64,000 nucleotides of DNA from Rhizobacter sp. SG703 (lineage in GTDB: Bacteria; Pseudomonadota; Gammaproteobacteria; Burkholderiales; Burkholderiaceae_C), in contig NZ_JAAZQK010000001.1 in the NCBI RefSeq assembly GCF_012275445.1, positions 305,198 to 369,197 of the forward strand. Reading direction: 5' to 3'. The notes beneath the pieces are model-generated. The model was not told the DNA's origin and searched no databases. It saw nothing but the letters and a program-made list of their open reading frames with translations. Position numbers and translations under genes: made by a program. Every line of letters starts with the position of its first letter. The first letter of the stretch is position 1. Positions 26,906-35,435 of this stretch are shown here, piece by piece.

Positions 26906-27667
26906 TCAGTGCCTCGACCGGTCCTTCGGATCGTCGGGGCCCAGCTGGGTCTGCCATGCGGTCGACGAGGTGCTGGGCCAGCCGCTGGCTGCGCCGCTGT
27001 CGCCCGCGCCCATGCCGCCGGCCACCCGCACCGCCTGCAGCACCGCCACCTCGAACAGCCCGATCGCCTGCTTCACCGACGCCAGGTCGGGGCTGGCCAG
27101 CTGCAGACGCAGGTAGACCCGCCCGCGCAGCAGCATCAGCACGAACGGCGGCTCCTGCGCCAGCAGGTTGCCGCTGGCCTCTTCGAGCTGCCGCGCCAGC
27201 GCGCCCTCGACCCACGACGCCGCCACCTGCGGCGTGTTGCCGACCAGCCCGAAGCGCATGCGCACCGCCTTCGACGCGGCGAACGTGACCTTCGCGAACA
27301 TCGCGAGCCAGCGCATCTCTTCGGGCGTGGCGCCGTCGATCACGGTCTGCGTGCTTTCGGTGAAGCGCTCGAAGGTCTGGCGCTCGAGTGTCTCGCGCAA
27401 CGGCTGCGACAGCAGCAGCACCTGCAGGTTCGGCGGCAGGCCGAGTTCCATGCGCAGGCGCAGCTCATGGCCTTCGATGTAGAAGCGCTGCGGCGCGCCC
27501 CATTCGAGGCGCCACGGCTTGCTGTCCATGCCGCCGTCGATGACGAAGCCTTCTTCTTCGCGGACGCGCTTGAAGGCCATCTTGCTGTCGCGCGCCCATT
27601 CCGACACCGCCCGCCAGTCCGGGCCGTCGGGCCTGCCTGAGATCAGTCGTTTGAGCGCGTCGAGCAT
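26906..27667 (-). CDS. Conserved hypothetical protein
   Basis: A 253-residue soluble protein with no signal peptide. The middle region reads like an alpha/beta fold (RLEWGAPQRFYIEGHELRLRMELG, in parts; LQVLLLSQPLRETLERQTFERF), and the end is glycine/serine-rich. No catalytic motif is recognised. The style is that of uncharacterised proteins conserved in Burkholderiales, but I cannot name the family. The start at 27667 (MLDALKRLISGRPDGPDW) is preferred to an upstream in-frame start that overlaps the divergent GST leader. It is convergent with the ACAD gene. Confidence 0.72.
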   Translation of the reverse strand: MLDALKRLISGRPDGPDWRAVSEWARDSKMAFKRVREEEGFVIDGGMDSKPWRLEWGAPQRFYIEGHELRLRMELGLPPNLQVLLLSQPLRETLERQTFERFTESTQTVIDGATPEEMRWLAMFAKVTFAASKAVRMRFGLVGNTPQVAASWVEGALARQLEEASGNLLAQEPPFVLMLLRGRVYLRLQLASPDLASVKQAIGLFEVAVLQAVRVAGGMGAGDSGAASGWPSTSSTAWQTQLGPDDPKDRSRH

Positions 27668-27743
27668 GAAGGCCGTGCTTGAACTAGAGTCGCAATCCAC
27701 GCAGCACGCCCGTGCTGCAGAAAGACGACCTGAGGAAAACAAG

Positions 27744-28436
27744 ATGATCGAAGTGTATTCGTGGGCCACGCCCAATGGCCACAAAGTTCACATCATGCTC
27801 GAGGAGTGCGGGCTGCCGTACCGGGTGACGGCGGTGGACATCGGGGCCGGCGACCAGTTCAAGCCCGAGTTCCTCGCGATCAGCCCGAACAACAAGATCC
27901 CCGCGATCGTCGACCCCGACGGGCCGGAAGGCCGACCGATCTCGCTGTTCGAATCGGGCGCCATCCTGATGTACCTCGCCGGCAAGACCGGCCACCTGCT
28001 GCCGACCGGCACCGCCGCGCGCTACGAGGTGCTGGAGTGGCTGATGTTCCAGATGGGCGGCATCGGTCCGATGCTCGGCCAGGCGCATCACTTCCGCATC
28101 TACGCGCCCGAGAAAATCGAGTACGCGATCAACCGCTACACCAATGAGGCGAAGCGCCTGTACGGCGTGCTCGACAAGCGGCTCGCGAAGTCGAAGTACG
28201 TCGCCGGCCCGGAATACAGCATCGCCGACATCGCGATCTTCCCGTGGCTGCGGTCGTGGAAGAACCAAGGCATCGACTGGGCCGACTACCCGCACCTGAA
28301 AGGCTGGTTCGACGAGATCGCCGCCCGCCCGGCGGTGCAGCGCGGCGTGGCCGTGCTGGCCGAGCATCGCAAGCCGCTCAACGACGAGAAGGCCCGCAAC
28401 GCCCTGTTCGGCAAGCAGCAATACGAGCGTCGCTAG
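27744..28436 (+). CDS. Glutathione S-transferase, Ure2p/YfcG (Nu) type
   Basis: 230 residues. The N-terminal thioredoxin-like domain is IEVYSWATPNGHKVHIMLEECGLPY, where TPNGxKV is the diagnostic loop of the YfcG/Ure2p-like group. The GSH-binding cis-Pro (NNKIPAIVDPDG) and FESGAILMYLA follow. The C-terminal helical domain ends with SIADIAIFPWLRSW (N-capping Asp). Nu-class enzymes have disulfide-bond reductase activity. TGAGGA lies upstream of the ATG. A type A repeat follows eight bases after the stop. Confidence 0.92.
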   Translation: MIEVYSWATPNGHKVHIMLEECGLPYRVTAVDIGAGDQFKPEFLAISPNNKIPAIVDPDGPEGRPISLFESGAILMYLAGKTGHLLPTGTAARYEVLEWLMFQMGGIGPMLGQAHHFRIYAPEKIEYAINRYTNEAKRLYGVLDKRLAKSKYVAGPEYSIADIAIFPWLRSWKNQGIDWADYPHLKGWFDEIAARPAVQRGVAVLAEHRKPLNDEKARNALFGKQQYERR

Positions 28437-28444
28437 AGCAAACG

Positions 28445-28526
28445 GCCCCCCAGTCGCTTCGCTCCTGCCCCCAAGGGGCGCCACCCCAGGGGCCCGGCAA
28501 AGCCGGTTCCCCGGGGCGTTGCTTGA
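28445..28526 (-). repeat. Structured intergenic repeat, type A copy 3
   Basis: About 82 bases nearly identical to 11251-11330 and 12372-12451. On the minus strand it begins 14 bases after the stop of the substrate-binding protein gene, as the other A copies do after their genes. On the other side is the stop of the GST gene. It contains CCGGC-TTT-GCCGG and the AGCGAAGCGACT segment followed by six G, but no start codon follows. Confidence 0.9.
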
Positions 28527-28539
28527 TCGTCAGATAGCG

Positions 28540-29607
28540 TCACTTCTCTATGGTCTTGTTCCAGCGTGCGTTCCACGCTGGTCTGTTGGCATTGATGCTC
28601 TCCCAGTCGAGCGTCACCGCGTTCTTCATCCACTGGGAGATCTGCGCGACCTGCGCCGCGCCCTCGCCCACCGCGGGTGCCTTCGGGTTGGTCGGGATCT
28701 GGCTGCCGTACTGCAGCACGTTGGCCTGCGCCAGCGGGCTCAGCAGGAACTCGGCGAGCTTCTGCGCCAGCTCGGGTTCGCTGTTGTTCGCGATCACGCA
28801 CTGGCCGACCATCAGCACCACCGAGCCTTCCTTGGGCTGCGCGTACTCCACCGGGATGCCCTTGACCTTCAGCGCGGCCACCGCGGTCGGCGTCAGCGGG
28901 AACAGTGCCGCCTCGCCGGTCTGCACCATCTCGGACAGCTTGGCCGAACTCGGGATGTACTCCAGCACGTTCGGCCCGATCTTCTCCGGCCAGGCCTTGA
29001 AGCCGGGCTCGACGTTCTTGTCGTTGCCGCCCTGGATGCGGTTGAACATCAGGAAGCCGTGCAGCCCGAAGGACGACGACGACACCGACTGGAACACCAC
29101 CTTGCCCTTGAACTTCGGATCGGCGAAATCCATCCACGAGGTCGGCGCGGCCCAGCCCTTCTCGGTGAACATCTTCTTGTTGTAGGCGATGCCGGTCATG
29201 CCGAGGCTGACGCCGCTGGCCATGTCGTCCTTGAAGCGCGCCGCCGGGTAGATCTCGTTCAGTGCCGGGCTCGGCCGCTGCTTCTCGCACAGGCCCATGC
29301 CGATCGCGCGCACCATGATGCCGTCGTCGAGGAACATCACGTGCATCTGCGGCTTGTCCTTGTTGGCCTGCGCCTTCGCGAGGATGTCCGACGAGGTGCC
29401 CGGCACCACGACGACCTTGGCGCCGTACAGCTTCTCGAAGGCCGGGAACACGTACTGGGTGTACGCCTTCTCCATCGTGCCGCCGTTCATGCCGATGTAG
29501 ATCGTCTTGGCCTGCGCCTGCGCGGCGCCGGCAGACAGCAGCGCGGCCGCGGCGGCCACGGCCCCCAGCCAGTGACGGCGCGTGCGGAGCGGGAAGGTGC
29601 TTGGCAT
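28540..29607 (-). CDS. ABC transporter substrate-binding protein, PotD/AfuA-like
   Basis: A 355-residue periplasmic type II binding protein. The signal peptide is MPSTFPLRTRRHWLGAVAAAAALLSAGAAQA (in parts: twin-arginine-like RTRRHWLG, hydrophobic AAAAALLSAGAAQA). The mature part has IYIGMNGGTMEKAYTQYVFPAFEKLYGAKV and VMFLDDGIMVRAIGMGLC. The fold is that of spermidine/putrescine and iron-binding proteins (SBP_bac_8). It is the last gene of the seven-gene operon, with AAGGA ahead of the ATG at 29607, 12 bases past the dehydrogenase beta gene. It should feed the PotA/B/C-like importer encoded upstream, bringing in the substrate for the dehydrogenase. Confidence 0.9.
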   Translation of the reverse strand: MPSTFPLRTRRHWLGAVAAAAALLSAGAAQAQAKTIYIGMNGGTMEKAYTQYVFPAFEKLYGAKVVVVPGTSSDILAKAQANKDKPQMHVMFLDDGIMVRAIGMGLCEKQRPSPALNEIYPAARFKDDMASGVSLGMTGIAYNKKMFTEKGWAAPTSWMDFADPKFKGKVVFQSVSSSSFGLHGFLMFNRIQGGNDKNVEPGFKAWPEKIGPNVLEYIPSSAKLSEMVQTGEAALFPLTPTAVAALKVKGIPVEYAQPKEGSVVLMVGQCVIANNSEPELAQKLAEFLLSPLAQANVLQYGSQIPTNPKAPAVGEGAAQVAQISQWMKNAVTLDWESINANRPAWNARWNKTIEK

Positions 29608-29618
29608 GGTCGATCCTT

Positions 29619-30836
29619 TCAACGGTGGGACAACACGGGAAGCGAAGTGGGACGTGAAGCGGCAGCCATCGCGGCCGCCGCGGGCGCCGCCGATGCGGCC
29701 GGCGCCTGCGCGGCGCCGGGCTGGGCCGCGAAGCGCTCGATGCCGAACGCGCCGATCGGCGTGCTGCTGCGGCCGTCGCGGGCCAGCTCGGCCAGCACCT
29801 CGCCGACGGCCGGCCCGATCTGGAACCCGGCACCGGCGAAGCCGAAGCCGTGGATCAGTCCGGGCATCGTGCGGCTGCAGCCGAGCACCGGTTCGCGGTC
29901 GGGCAGGTAGCCTTCGGTGCCGCTCCAGGTGCGGATCAGCTGCGCATCGCGCAGCGCGGGGATCAGCTCGACGGCCTGGCGCGCCAGCGTCGTGATCGCC
30001 TGCCGGTCCGAGCGTGCGCGGTCGGCGTCGAGCGCCACGCCCGCGCCGCCGCCCAGCACCAGGTTGCCGCGCGCGACCTGCCGGCAGTAGATGCCGCCGC
30101 CCTCGACGCCCAGGCTCCAGTCCATGAAATGCGGCATCGGTTCGGTGACCGCCATCGCCGGGTGGCCGGAATGCATCGGCACCGGCTCGCCGAACTGCGC
30201 CGCGAGCTGGCCGGCCCACGCGCCGGCGCAGTTCAGCAGCAGCGGCGCGCGCACCTCCAGCGTGGGGCCGCAGCGCAGCGTGAAGCCGGCGCGGTCGCCG
30301 ATCACCTCGTCGACCGGCGTGCGTTCGAACACCAGCGCGCCGGCGCGCTCGGCGGCGCGCGCGAACGCCGGCGAAACCAGCCGCGGATTGGCCTGGCCGT
30401 CCGCGGGGCACAGCGAGCCGCCGACCGCCTTCGCGCCCAGCCACGGGCAGCGCGCGCGCAGGCGCTCGCCGGAGATCAGCTCCAGGTCGAGGTCGAAGCC
30501 CTGGCTCAGCGCGCGGTAGCGTTCCAGCGAGGCCATGTCGGCCGCACTGCGGGCGATCTTGAAATGCCCGCTGCGCTCGTACTCGCCGTCGGTGCCGATC
30601 AGCTCGGGCAGCCGGCCCCACAGTTCGTGCGCGCGCTGCGCGAGCGGCAGCTGCGACAACGGCCGGCCCTGCCGCCGCACGCCGCCGTAGTTGACGCCGC
30701 TGGAGCGCGAGCCGCACAGGTCGCGTTCGAGCAGCACCACCTTCAGCCCCATGCGGCGCAACGCGAGCGCGGCCGAGCTGCCGACGATGCCGCCGCCGAC
30801 GATCGCGACATCGGTGACGCAGCGCCGGGCCGTCAT
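29619..30836 (-). CDS. FAD-dependent dehydrogenase beta subunit (DAO family; HcnC/LhpB/OoxB-like)
   Basis: A 405-residue D-amino-acid-oxidase-fold flavoprotein with the dinucleotide motif VAIVGGGIVGSSAALALRRMG and LLERD. The middle has SGVNYGGVRRQG; the end shows WSGTEGYLPDREPVLGCS and HGFGFAGAGFQIGPAVGE. In heterotrimeric enzymes such as hydrogen cyanide synthase, D-hydroxyproline dehydrogenase and opine oxidase, this subunit oxidises the amine. About 35 alanine/proline-rich residues form an unusual C-terminal tail. The ATG overlaps the alpha-subunit stop by four bases. The substrate is unknown, and the importer genes alongside suggest an external amine, opine or imino acid. Confidence 0.9.
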   Translation of the reverse strand: MTARRCVTDVAIVGGGIVGSSAALALRRMGLKVVLLERDLCGSRSSGVNYGGVRRQGRPLSQLPLAQRAHELWGRLPELIGTDGEYERSGHFKIARSAADMASLERYRALSQGFDLDLELISGERLRARCPWLGAKAVGGSLCPADGQANPRLVSPAFARAAERAGALVFERTPVDEVIGDRAGFTLRCGPTLEVRAPLLLNCAGAWAGQLAAQFGEPVPMHSGHPAMAVTEPMPHFMDWSLGVEGGGIYCRQVARGNLVLGGGAGVALDADRARSDRQAITTLARQAVELIPALRDAQLIRTWSGTEGYLPDREPVLGCSRTMPGLIHGFGFAGAGFQIGPAVGEVLAELARDGRSSTPIGAFGIERFAAQPGAAQAPAASAAPAAAAMAAASRPTSLPVLSHR

Positions 30837-32224
30837 GCGGCGGCCTCCGGCTCGGGCACGGCCGACGGCGCGGACGACAACGCGGACAACGGCACCGGCT
30901 TGATCGGCGCCTGCCCGCGCAGCCGGCCCACCTCGCCGACCGGCCGGCCGCAGGCCTGCGCCAGGATCTCGGTCGCCGCGACGCCGCACATGCGGCCTTG
31001 GCAGCGGCCCATGCCGACGCGCGACAGCGCCTTCAGCCGGTTGATGTCGTCGGCGCCGGTCTCGCGCACGGTGCGGCGCAATTGCCCGGCGCTGAGGTGC
31101 TCGCAGCGGCACACGATGAGCTCGTCGTCGGCACGCGCCGCCCAGTCGATCGGGAACGGGAACGCCCGTTCGAGGCCGCGCCGGAACGGCCGGAGGCCGG
31201 CCAGGCGTTGCTCCAGTGCACGCGCCCGCGCCGCATCGACCGGCAGGCCGCGGTCTTCGAGCAGCGCCAGCGCCGCGCGCTCGCCGGCCCACTCGGCCGC
31301 ATCGGCCCCGAGGATGCCGGCACCGTCGCCGGCCAGGTACAGGCCCGGCACGCTGCTGCGCCCTGCCGCGTCGCGCAGCGGCAGGTGCGCGCGCTGCAGC
31401 TCGTCGAAGGCGAAGCGGCAGCCGAGCAGGTCGGGAAGCTGGGTTTCCGAGCGCAGCGCATGGCCGATGCCGACGGCGTCGCATTCGATCGCCTGCAGGC
31501 GATCGCCCTGCTCGAACTCCACGCCCTCGACCCGCTCGCCACCCACGATCCGCAGCGGCCGCGCATCGCGCACGATGGGCACGCCGTGCGCGCGCAGCCA
31601 CGCGACGTACCACGCGCCCTTCATCAGGATCGCCGGCCGCGTCAGCATCATCGGCAGCGCCGCGACCTGGTCGGCCAGCCGCGCGCTGTCGAGCACCGCG
31701 ACGACGCGCGCCCCGGCCTTCGCATACTGGTACGCGACCAGGTACAGCAGCGGCCCGCTGCCCATCAGCACCACGCGCTCGCCGATCGCACAGCCCTGGA
31801 ACTTCAGCGCCACCTGCGCGCCGCCGAGCGTGGTGACGCCGGGCAGCGTCCAGCCCGGCACCGGCAGCACGCGATCGGTGGCACCGGTGGCGACGATCAG
31901 CCCGTCGTACGGCAGGCGTTCGATGCGGCCGCGCTGAAGCACGTCGAGCACGCCGCCTTGCGCGTTCCACACCAGGCTGTCGGGCCGGTGGTCGATGCGG
32001 TCGGCGAGCGCGTCGGCCGCGGCATGCAGCGCGACCGCGCGCGCCGCCTCGCTGCCGTACAGCTCGGCCGGCGAGCGGCGGAAATGCGCCGGCGGGCGCC
32101 GGTAGACCTGGCCGCCGGCGCGCGGCGCCTCGTCGACCAGCACCGGCCGCAGGCCGTGTGCCGCGAGCGCCTGCGCGGCGCGCACGCCAGCCGGGCCGGC
32201 GCCGACGATCACCGGTGGCGTCAT
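30833..32224 (-). CDS. NAD(P)/FAD-dependent oxidoreductase alpha subunit with BFD-like [2Fe-2S] domain
   Basis: 463 residues. The N-terminal FAD motif is PVIVGAGPAGVRAAQALAAHG. PGWTLPGVTTLGGAQ and VLMGSGPLLYLVAYQYAKAGARVV form the second Rossmann unit. The C-terminal domain has the iron-sulfur cysteines VCRCEH and GRCQGRMCG. This is the HcnB/LhpF/OoxA type, which passes electrons from the beta subunit toward the respiratory chain. Length and domain order are as expected. It overlaps both neighbours by four bases, so the three subunits are translationally coupled. Confidence 0.9.
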   Translation of the reverse strand: MTPPVIVGAGPAGVRAAQALAAHGLRPVLVDEAPRAGGQVYRRPPAHFRRSPAELYGSEAARAVALHAAADALADRIDHRPDSLVWNAQGGVLDVLQRGRIERLPYDGLIVATGATDRVLPVPGWTLPGVTTLGGAQVALKFQGCAIGERVVLMGSGPLLYLVAYQYAKAGARVVAVLDSARLADQVAALPMMLTRPAILMKGAWYVAWLRAHGVPIVRDARPLRIVGGERVEGVEFEQGDRLQAIECDAVGIGHALRSETQLPDLLGCRFAFDELQRAHLPLRDAAGRSSVPGLYLAGDGAGILGADAAEWAGERAALALLEDRGLPVDAARARALEQRLAGLRPFRRGLERAFPFPIDWAARADDELIVCRCEHLSAGQLRRTVRETGADDINRLKALSRVGMGRCQGRMCGVAATEILAQACGRPVGEVGRLRGQAPIKPVPLSALSSAPSAVPEPEAAA

Positions 32225-32532
32225 GCCGCGCCCTCCCCGCTCAGCAAGGCCATGCCCGGTGCGATGAAGGTCGAGCAGGCGCGCAGCCGCTCGCCGTCCG
32301 CCGTTGCGATCCAGCAGTCCTGGCAGGCGCCCATCAGGCAGAAGCCGGCCCGCGGCGCGCCGCTGAACTCGTTGCGGCGCAGGCGGTCGCGCTGCGTCAG
32401 CACCGCGGTCAGCACGGTGTCGCCTTCGAGCGCGGCGGCCGGCGCGCCGTCGAGCGTGAAGGCCACGCGCGCGCGGCCGGTCTCGGCCAGGCGCACCAGC
32501 AGCGGTCGGCGCGGTGTCGGTGCATCGGTCAT
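32221..32532 (-). CDS. Small (2Fe-2S)-binding subunit (HcnA/LhpE-like gamma)
   Basis: A 103-residue ferredoxin-like protein. The cysteine pattern FCLMGACQDCWIATADGERLRACSTF (in parts: CLMGACQDC, then RACSTF) is the four-cysteine [2Fe-2S] motif of the plant-type Fer2_4 domain found in sarcosine oxidase, proline dehydrogenase and hydrogen cyanide synthase. The size matches HcnA (about 104). The ATG at 32532 overlaps the stop of the upstream permease (TGATG). It is the gamma subunit of the dehydrogenase encoded by the next two genes. Confidence 0.9.
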   Translation of the reverse strand: MTDAPTPRRPLLVRLAETGRARVAFTLDGAPAAALEGDTVLTAVLTQRDRLRRNEFSGAPRAGFCLMGACQDCWIATADGERLRACSTFIAPGMALLSGEGAA

Positions 32533-33326
32533 CAGCGCCGCCCCACCAGCACGCGGTCGAGCCCGTAGGCGCGGTCGAGCAGCACCATCGCGAGGGCCGT
32601 CACGCCGACCATCAGCGCCGACACCGCGGCCATCAGCGGGTCGATCGATTCGGTCGCATACATGTACATGCGCACCGGCAGCGTCACCGTGCTCGGCGCG
32701 GTCACGAAGATCGACATCGTCACCTCGTCGAAGCTGTTGATGAAGGCCAGCATCCAGCCGCCGGTGACGCCGGGCAGGATCATCGGCAGCGTGATGCGCC
32801 GGAACACGGTGAAGTGGCCGGCGCCGAGCGAGGCCGCCGCCTGCTCCGCGCTGCGGTCGAAGCCGACCAGCGCCGCCACCACCAGGCGCAGCGCGTACGG
32901 CGTGACGATCAGCGCATGCGCGAACACCAGGAAGCCGAAGCTGCCGCTGCCGCCGACCAGTGCGAACAGCCGCAGCAGCGCGACGCCGAGCACCAGGTGC
33001 GGAATGATCAGCGGCGACAGGAACAGCCCGTTCAGGAACTCCCGCCCGGCAAAGCGGTGGCGGGTGATCGCCAGGCCGGCCGGCACCGCGAGCAGCGTCG
33101 AGAGCGTGGCCGAACCGAGCGCCAGCCACAGGCTGTTCCAGAACGACTGCATGAAATCCGGATGCTCGAACACCGCGCGGAACCAGCGCAGCGAGAAGCT
33201 GGTGGTCGGCAGCGTCAGCGTGTTCTCGGGCGTGAACGCGACCAGGCACACGACGACCAGCGGCGCCAGCATGAAGGCGATCACGAGCGCGTGGAATGCG
33301 AGGGCGAGCGGGCCGTTGCGGTTCAT
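32532..33326 (-). CDS. ABC transporter permease, PotC-like
   Basis: A 264-residue inner-membrane permease with about six transmembrane helices (LALAFHALVIAFMLAPLVVVCLVAF, then ALGSATLSTLLAVPAGLAI, LSPLIIPHLVLGVALLRLFAL). The EAA coupling loop is EQAAASLGAGHFTVFRRITLPMILPGV, written as AAASLGAGHFTVFRRI with LPMILPG. With the PotB-like and PotA-like genes it forms the importer. It follows the PotB-like gene by 13 bases. Confidence 0.92.
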   Translation of the reverse strand: MNRNGPLALAFHALVIAFMLAPLVVVCLVAFTPENTLTLPTTSFSLRWFRAVFEHPDFMQSFWNSLWLALGSATLSTLLAVPAGLAITRHRFAGREFLNGLFLSPLIIPHLVLGVALLRLFALVGGSGSFGFLVFAHALIVTPYALRLVVAALVGFDRSAEQAAASLGAGHFTVFRRITLPMILPGVTGGWMLAFINSFDEVTMSIFVTAPSTVTLPVRMYMYATESIDPLMAAVSALMVGVTALAMVLLDRAYGLDRVLVGRR

Positions 33327-33339
33327 CGGCGGCGCCCCA

Positions 33340-34185
33340 TCAGCCCAGCGCGCGCCGGTAGCGCCCTTCGACCAGCCGGTTCCAGCCCAGCATCACCGCG
33401 AGGTTGGCGGCCAGCAGCGTCAGCGCGACCGCGGCGCCGAGCGGCCAGTTGAGCTCGTGCAGGTACTCGTCGTAGACCACGGTCGCGACCATCTTCAGCC
33501 GGCGTCCGCCGAGCAGCCCCGGGATCGCGAACGAACTGGCCGCGAGGCCGAACACGATCAGGCTGCCCGACAGGATGCCCGGCATCACCTGCGGCAGCAC
33601 GATGCGGCGCAGCGCGGTGAACGGCGAGGCCTTCAGCGACAGCGCGGCGTCGGCGATGCCGGGGTCGAGCTTCTGCAGCGAGGTCCAGACCGGGATCACC
33701 ATGAAGGGCAGCATCACGTGCACCAGCGCGATGACGACCGCCGTCTCGGTGTACAGCAGCTTGAACGGCCCGAGGCCGAGCGCGCCGAGCGCCGCGTTGA
33801 CCAGGCCCTCGGGGCCGAGCAGCATGCTCCAGCCGAACGCCCGCACCACCACCGAGACCAGCAGCGGCGCCAGCACCACCAGCAGCATCGCCGAGCGCCA
33901 CGGGTTGCGCATGCGGCTCAGCACCCAGGCCTCGGGCGCGCCGACCAGCACGCAGATCAGCGCCACCAGCGCCGAGATGCGGAAGGTGCGCCAGAAGATG
34001 CCGTGGTAGTACGGGTCGCCGAACACCATCGCGTAGTGGGCCAGCGTGAACTCGCCGGCACGCGCGCCGGTGGCCGGGTCGTAGACGTTGAAGGACAGCA
34101 CCGCGGTCAGCGCGAGCGGCACCAGCAGCAGCCCGGTGAACAGCAGCGCGGCCGGGGCGCTCAGCCACCACGGAGCCCACTTCAA
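33340..34185 (-). CDS. ABC transporter permease, PotB-like (TTG start)
   Basis: A 281-residue permease with six helices (WWLSAPAALLFTGLLLVPLAL, ISALVALICVLVGAPEAWVL, AMLLVVLAPLLVSVVVRAFGW, and three more). The coupling loop is DAALSLKASPFTALRRIVLPQVMPG, seen as AALSLKASPFTALRRI. The proposed start is TTG at 34185, overlapping the TGA of the ATPase gene (CGTTGAAG on the minus strand). The first hydrophobic helix begins four residues later, so no later ATG or GTG would keep it intact. Co-translation with the ATPase follows from the overlap. Confidence 0.9.
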   Translation of the reverse strand: MKWAPWWLSAPAALLFTGLLLVPLALTAVLSFNVYDPATGARAGEFTLAHYAMVFGDPYYHGIFWRTFRISALVALICVLVGAPEAWVLSRMRNPWRSAMLLVVLAPLLVSVVVRAFGWSMLLGPEGLVNAALGALGLGPFKLLYTETAVVIALVHVMLPFMVIPVWTSLQKLDPGIADAALSLKASPFTALRRIVLPQVMPGILSGSLIVFGLAASSFAIPGLLGGRRLKMVATVVYDEYLHELNWPLGAAVALTLLAANLAVMLGWNRLVEGRYRRALG

Positions 34186-35270
34186 CGCACGGTCTCCTGC
34201 ACGGCACGCGATGCAGTGCCGGCCGCCACCTCGGACGGCAGCAGCCGGCTGCCCTGCACCGGCCAGTCGATGCCGGCACGCTGCCCGGTCTCGAGCGCGG
34301 CGCGGCCGTCGTTCGGGCACAGCACGGCCAGCACGCCGACCGCGGTGTCGACGCGGTACAACCACTGGCTGCCGAGGAAGAAGCGCTCGGCGACCTCGCC
34401 GTCGAGCCGGCCGCTGCCGGGCGGCACGAACTGCAGCTTCTCCGGCCGCACGCTCAGCAGCACCGCGGCGCCGGGGCGGTGGCCGGTGTCGTCGACCACC
34501 ACGCGCAGCGGGCCGACCTGCACCGCGCCTTCGCCGTTGACGCGCGCCTCCAGCAGGTTGGCCTTGCCGACGAAGGTGGAAATGAAGCGGGTGCGCGGGT
34601 GGTCGTAGACGCGCTGCGGACGGTCGACCTGCGTCGCCCGGCCCTGCTCCATCACGACGACACGGTCGCTGATCGACATCGCCTCGCCCTGGTCGTGCGT
34701 GACCATCACCGTGGTGGTGCCGACCTGGCGCTGGATGCGGCGCAGCTCGAACTGCATCTCCTCGCGCAGCTGGGCATCGAGGTTGGACAGCGGCTCGTCG
34801 AGCAGCAGCACCGGCGGCTCGATCACCAGCGCGCGCGCCAGCGCCACGCGCTGGCGCTGGCCGCCGGACAGTTCGCGCGGGTACTTGCCGGCATGTGCTT
34901 CCAGGTGCACCAGCGCCAGCGCGGCGCGCACGCGCTCGAGCCGCTCGGCGCGCGGCATCCTGCGCATCTCGAGCCCGAAGGCCACGTTCGCGCTGACCGT
35001 CATGTGCGGAAACAGCGCATAGGTCTGGAACACGATGCCCAGCCCGCGGGTGTTGGCCTTGGCCTGCGTGATGTCGCGGCCGTCGAGCTCGATGCGGCCG
35101 CGCGTCACCGGCTCGAAGCCGGCCACCATCTGCAGCGTGGTCGTCTTGCCGCAACCCGACGGCCCGAGCAGCGAGACGAACTCGCCCTTCTCGACCGACA
35201 GGCTCAGGTCGGCGACCGCGCAGGTGTCGCCGTAGAACTTGGTCACGCCCGTCAACTGCAGGAAAGACAT
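34182..35270 (-). CDS. ABC transporter ATP-binding protein, PotA-like
   Basis: A 362-residue ATPase. Walker A LLGPSGCGKTTTLQM (GPSGCGKTT), the Q-loop VFQTYALFPHMTV, signature LSGGQRQRVALARAL, Walker B VLLLDEPLSNLDA and the switch histidine MVTHDQGEAM are all present. A C-terminal TOBE_2 domain (about 280-350) is typical of spermidine/iron-type importers. It is the first gene of the seven-gene operon; the promoter lies in the 165-base AT-richer gap shared with the divergent IclR gene. Confidence 0.94.
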   Translation of the reverse strand: MSFLQLTGVTKFYGDTCAVADLSLSVEKGEFVSLLGPSGCGKTTTLQMVAGFEPVTRGRIELDGRDITQAKANTRGLGIVFQTYALFPHMTVSANVAFGLEMRRMPRAERLERVRAALALVHLEAHAGKYPRELSGGQRQRVALARALVIEPPVLLLDEPLSNLDAQLREEMQFELRRIQRQVGTTTVMVTHDQGEAMSISDRVVVMEQGRATQVDRPQRVYDHPRTRFISTFVGKANLLEARVNGEGAVQVGPLRVVVDDTGHRPGAAVLLSVRPEKLQFVPPGSGRLDGEVAERFFLGSQWLYRVDTAVGVLAVLCPNDGRAALETGQRAGIDWPVQGSRLLPSEVAAGTASRAVQETVR

Positions 35271-35352
35271 GGAGGCCCTCGCTTGCCGAATCCCCGAACC
35301 GATGTTTCAAATCGATTGCAAGTTGCAAGCCATCTTGAACCTGACATTCCGA

Positions 35353-35373
35353 TGAATCAAATACTTTGTTTCA
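35353..35373. promoter_or_regulatory. Candidate IclR operator in the divergent promoter region
   Basis: Near-perfect inverted repeat TGAATCAAA-TAC-TTTGTTTCA halves (TGAAwCAAA and TTTGwTTCA, one central mismatch). It lies 62 bases upstream of the IclR gene and 82 upstream of the importer operon, in the AT-rich stretch 35300-35400. IclR proteins typically bind such 14-20-base palindromes in divergent intergenic regions. Confidence 0.6.
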
Positions 35374-35435
35374 TGATTTCGCTCAATGGAATACTCTTCG
35401 GCTGACCGAACCCGGAGATTCCACAGGATAGAGCC

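Noticed and set aside
28540-32532. Calling the dehydrogenase a hydrogen cyanide synthase (hcnABC)
   Set aside because: Subunit sizes and motifs match, but the same architecture is used for D-hydroxyproline and opine oxidation, and the importer genes alongside favour an imported substrate.
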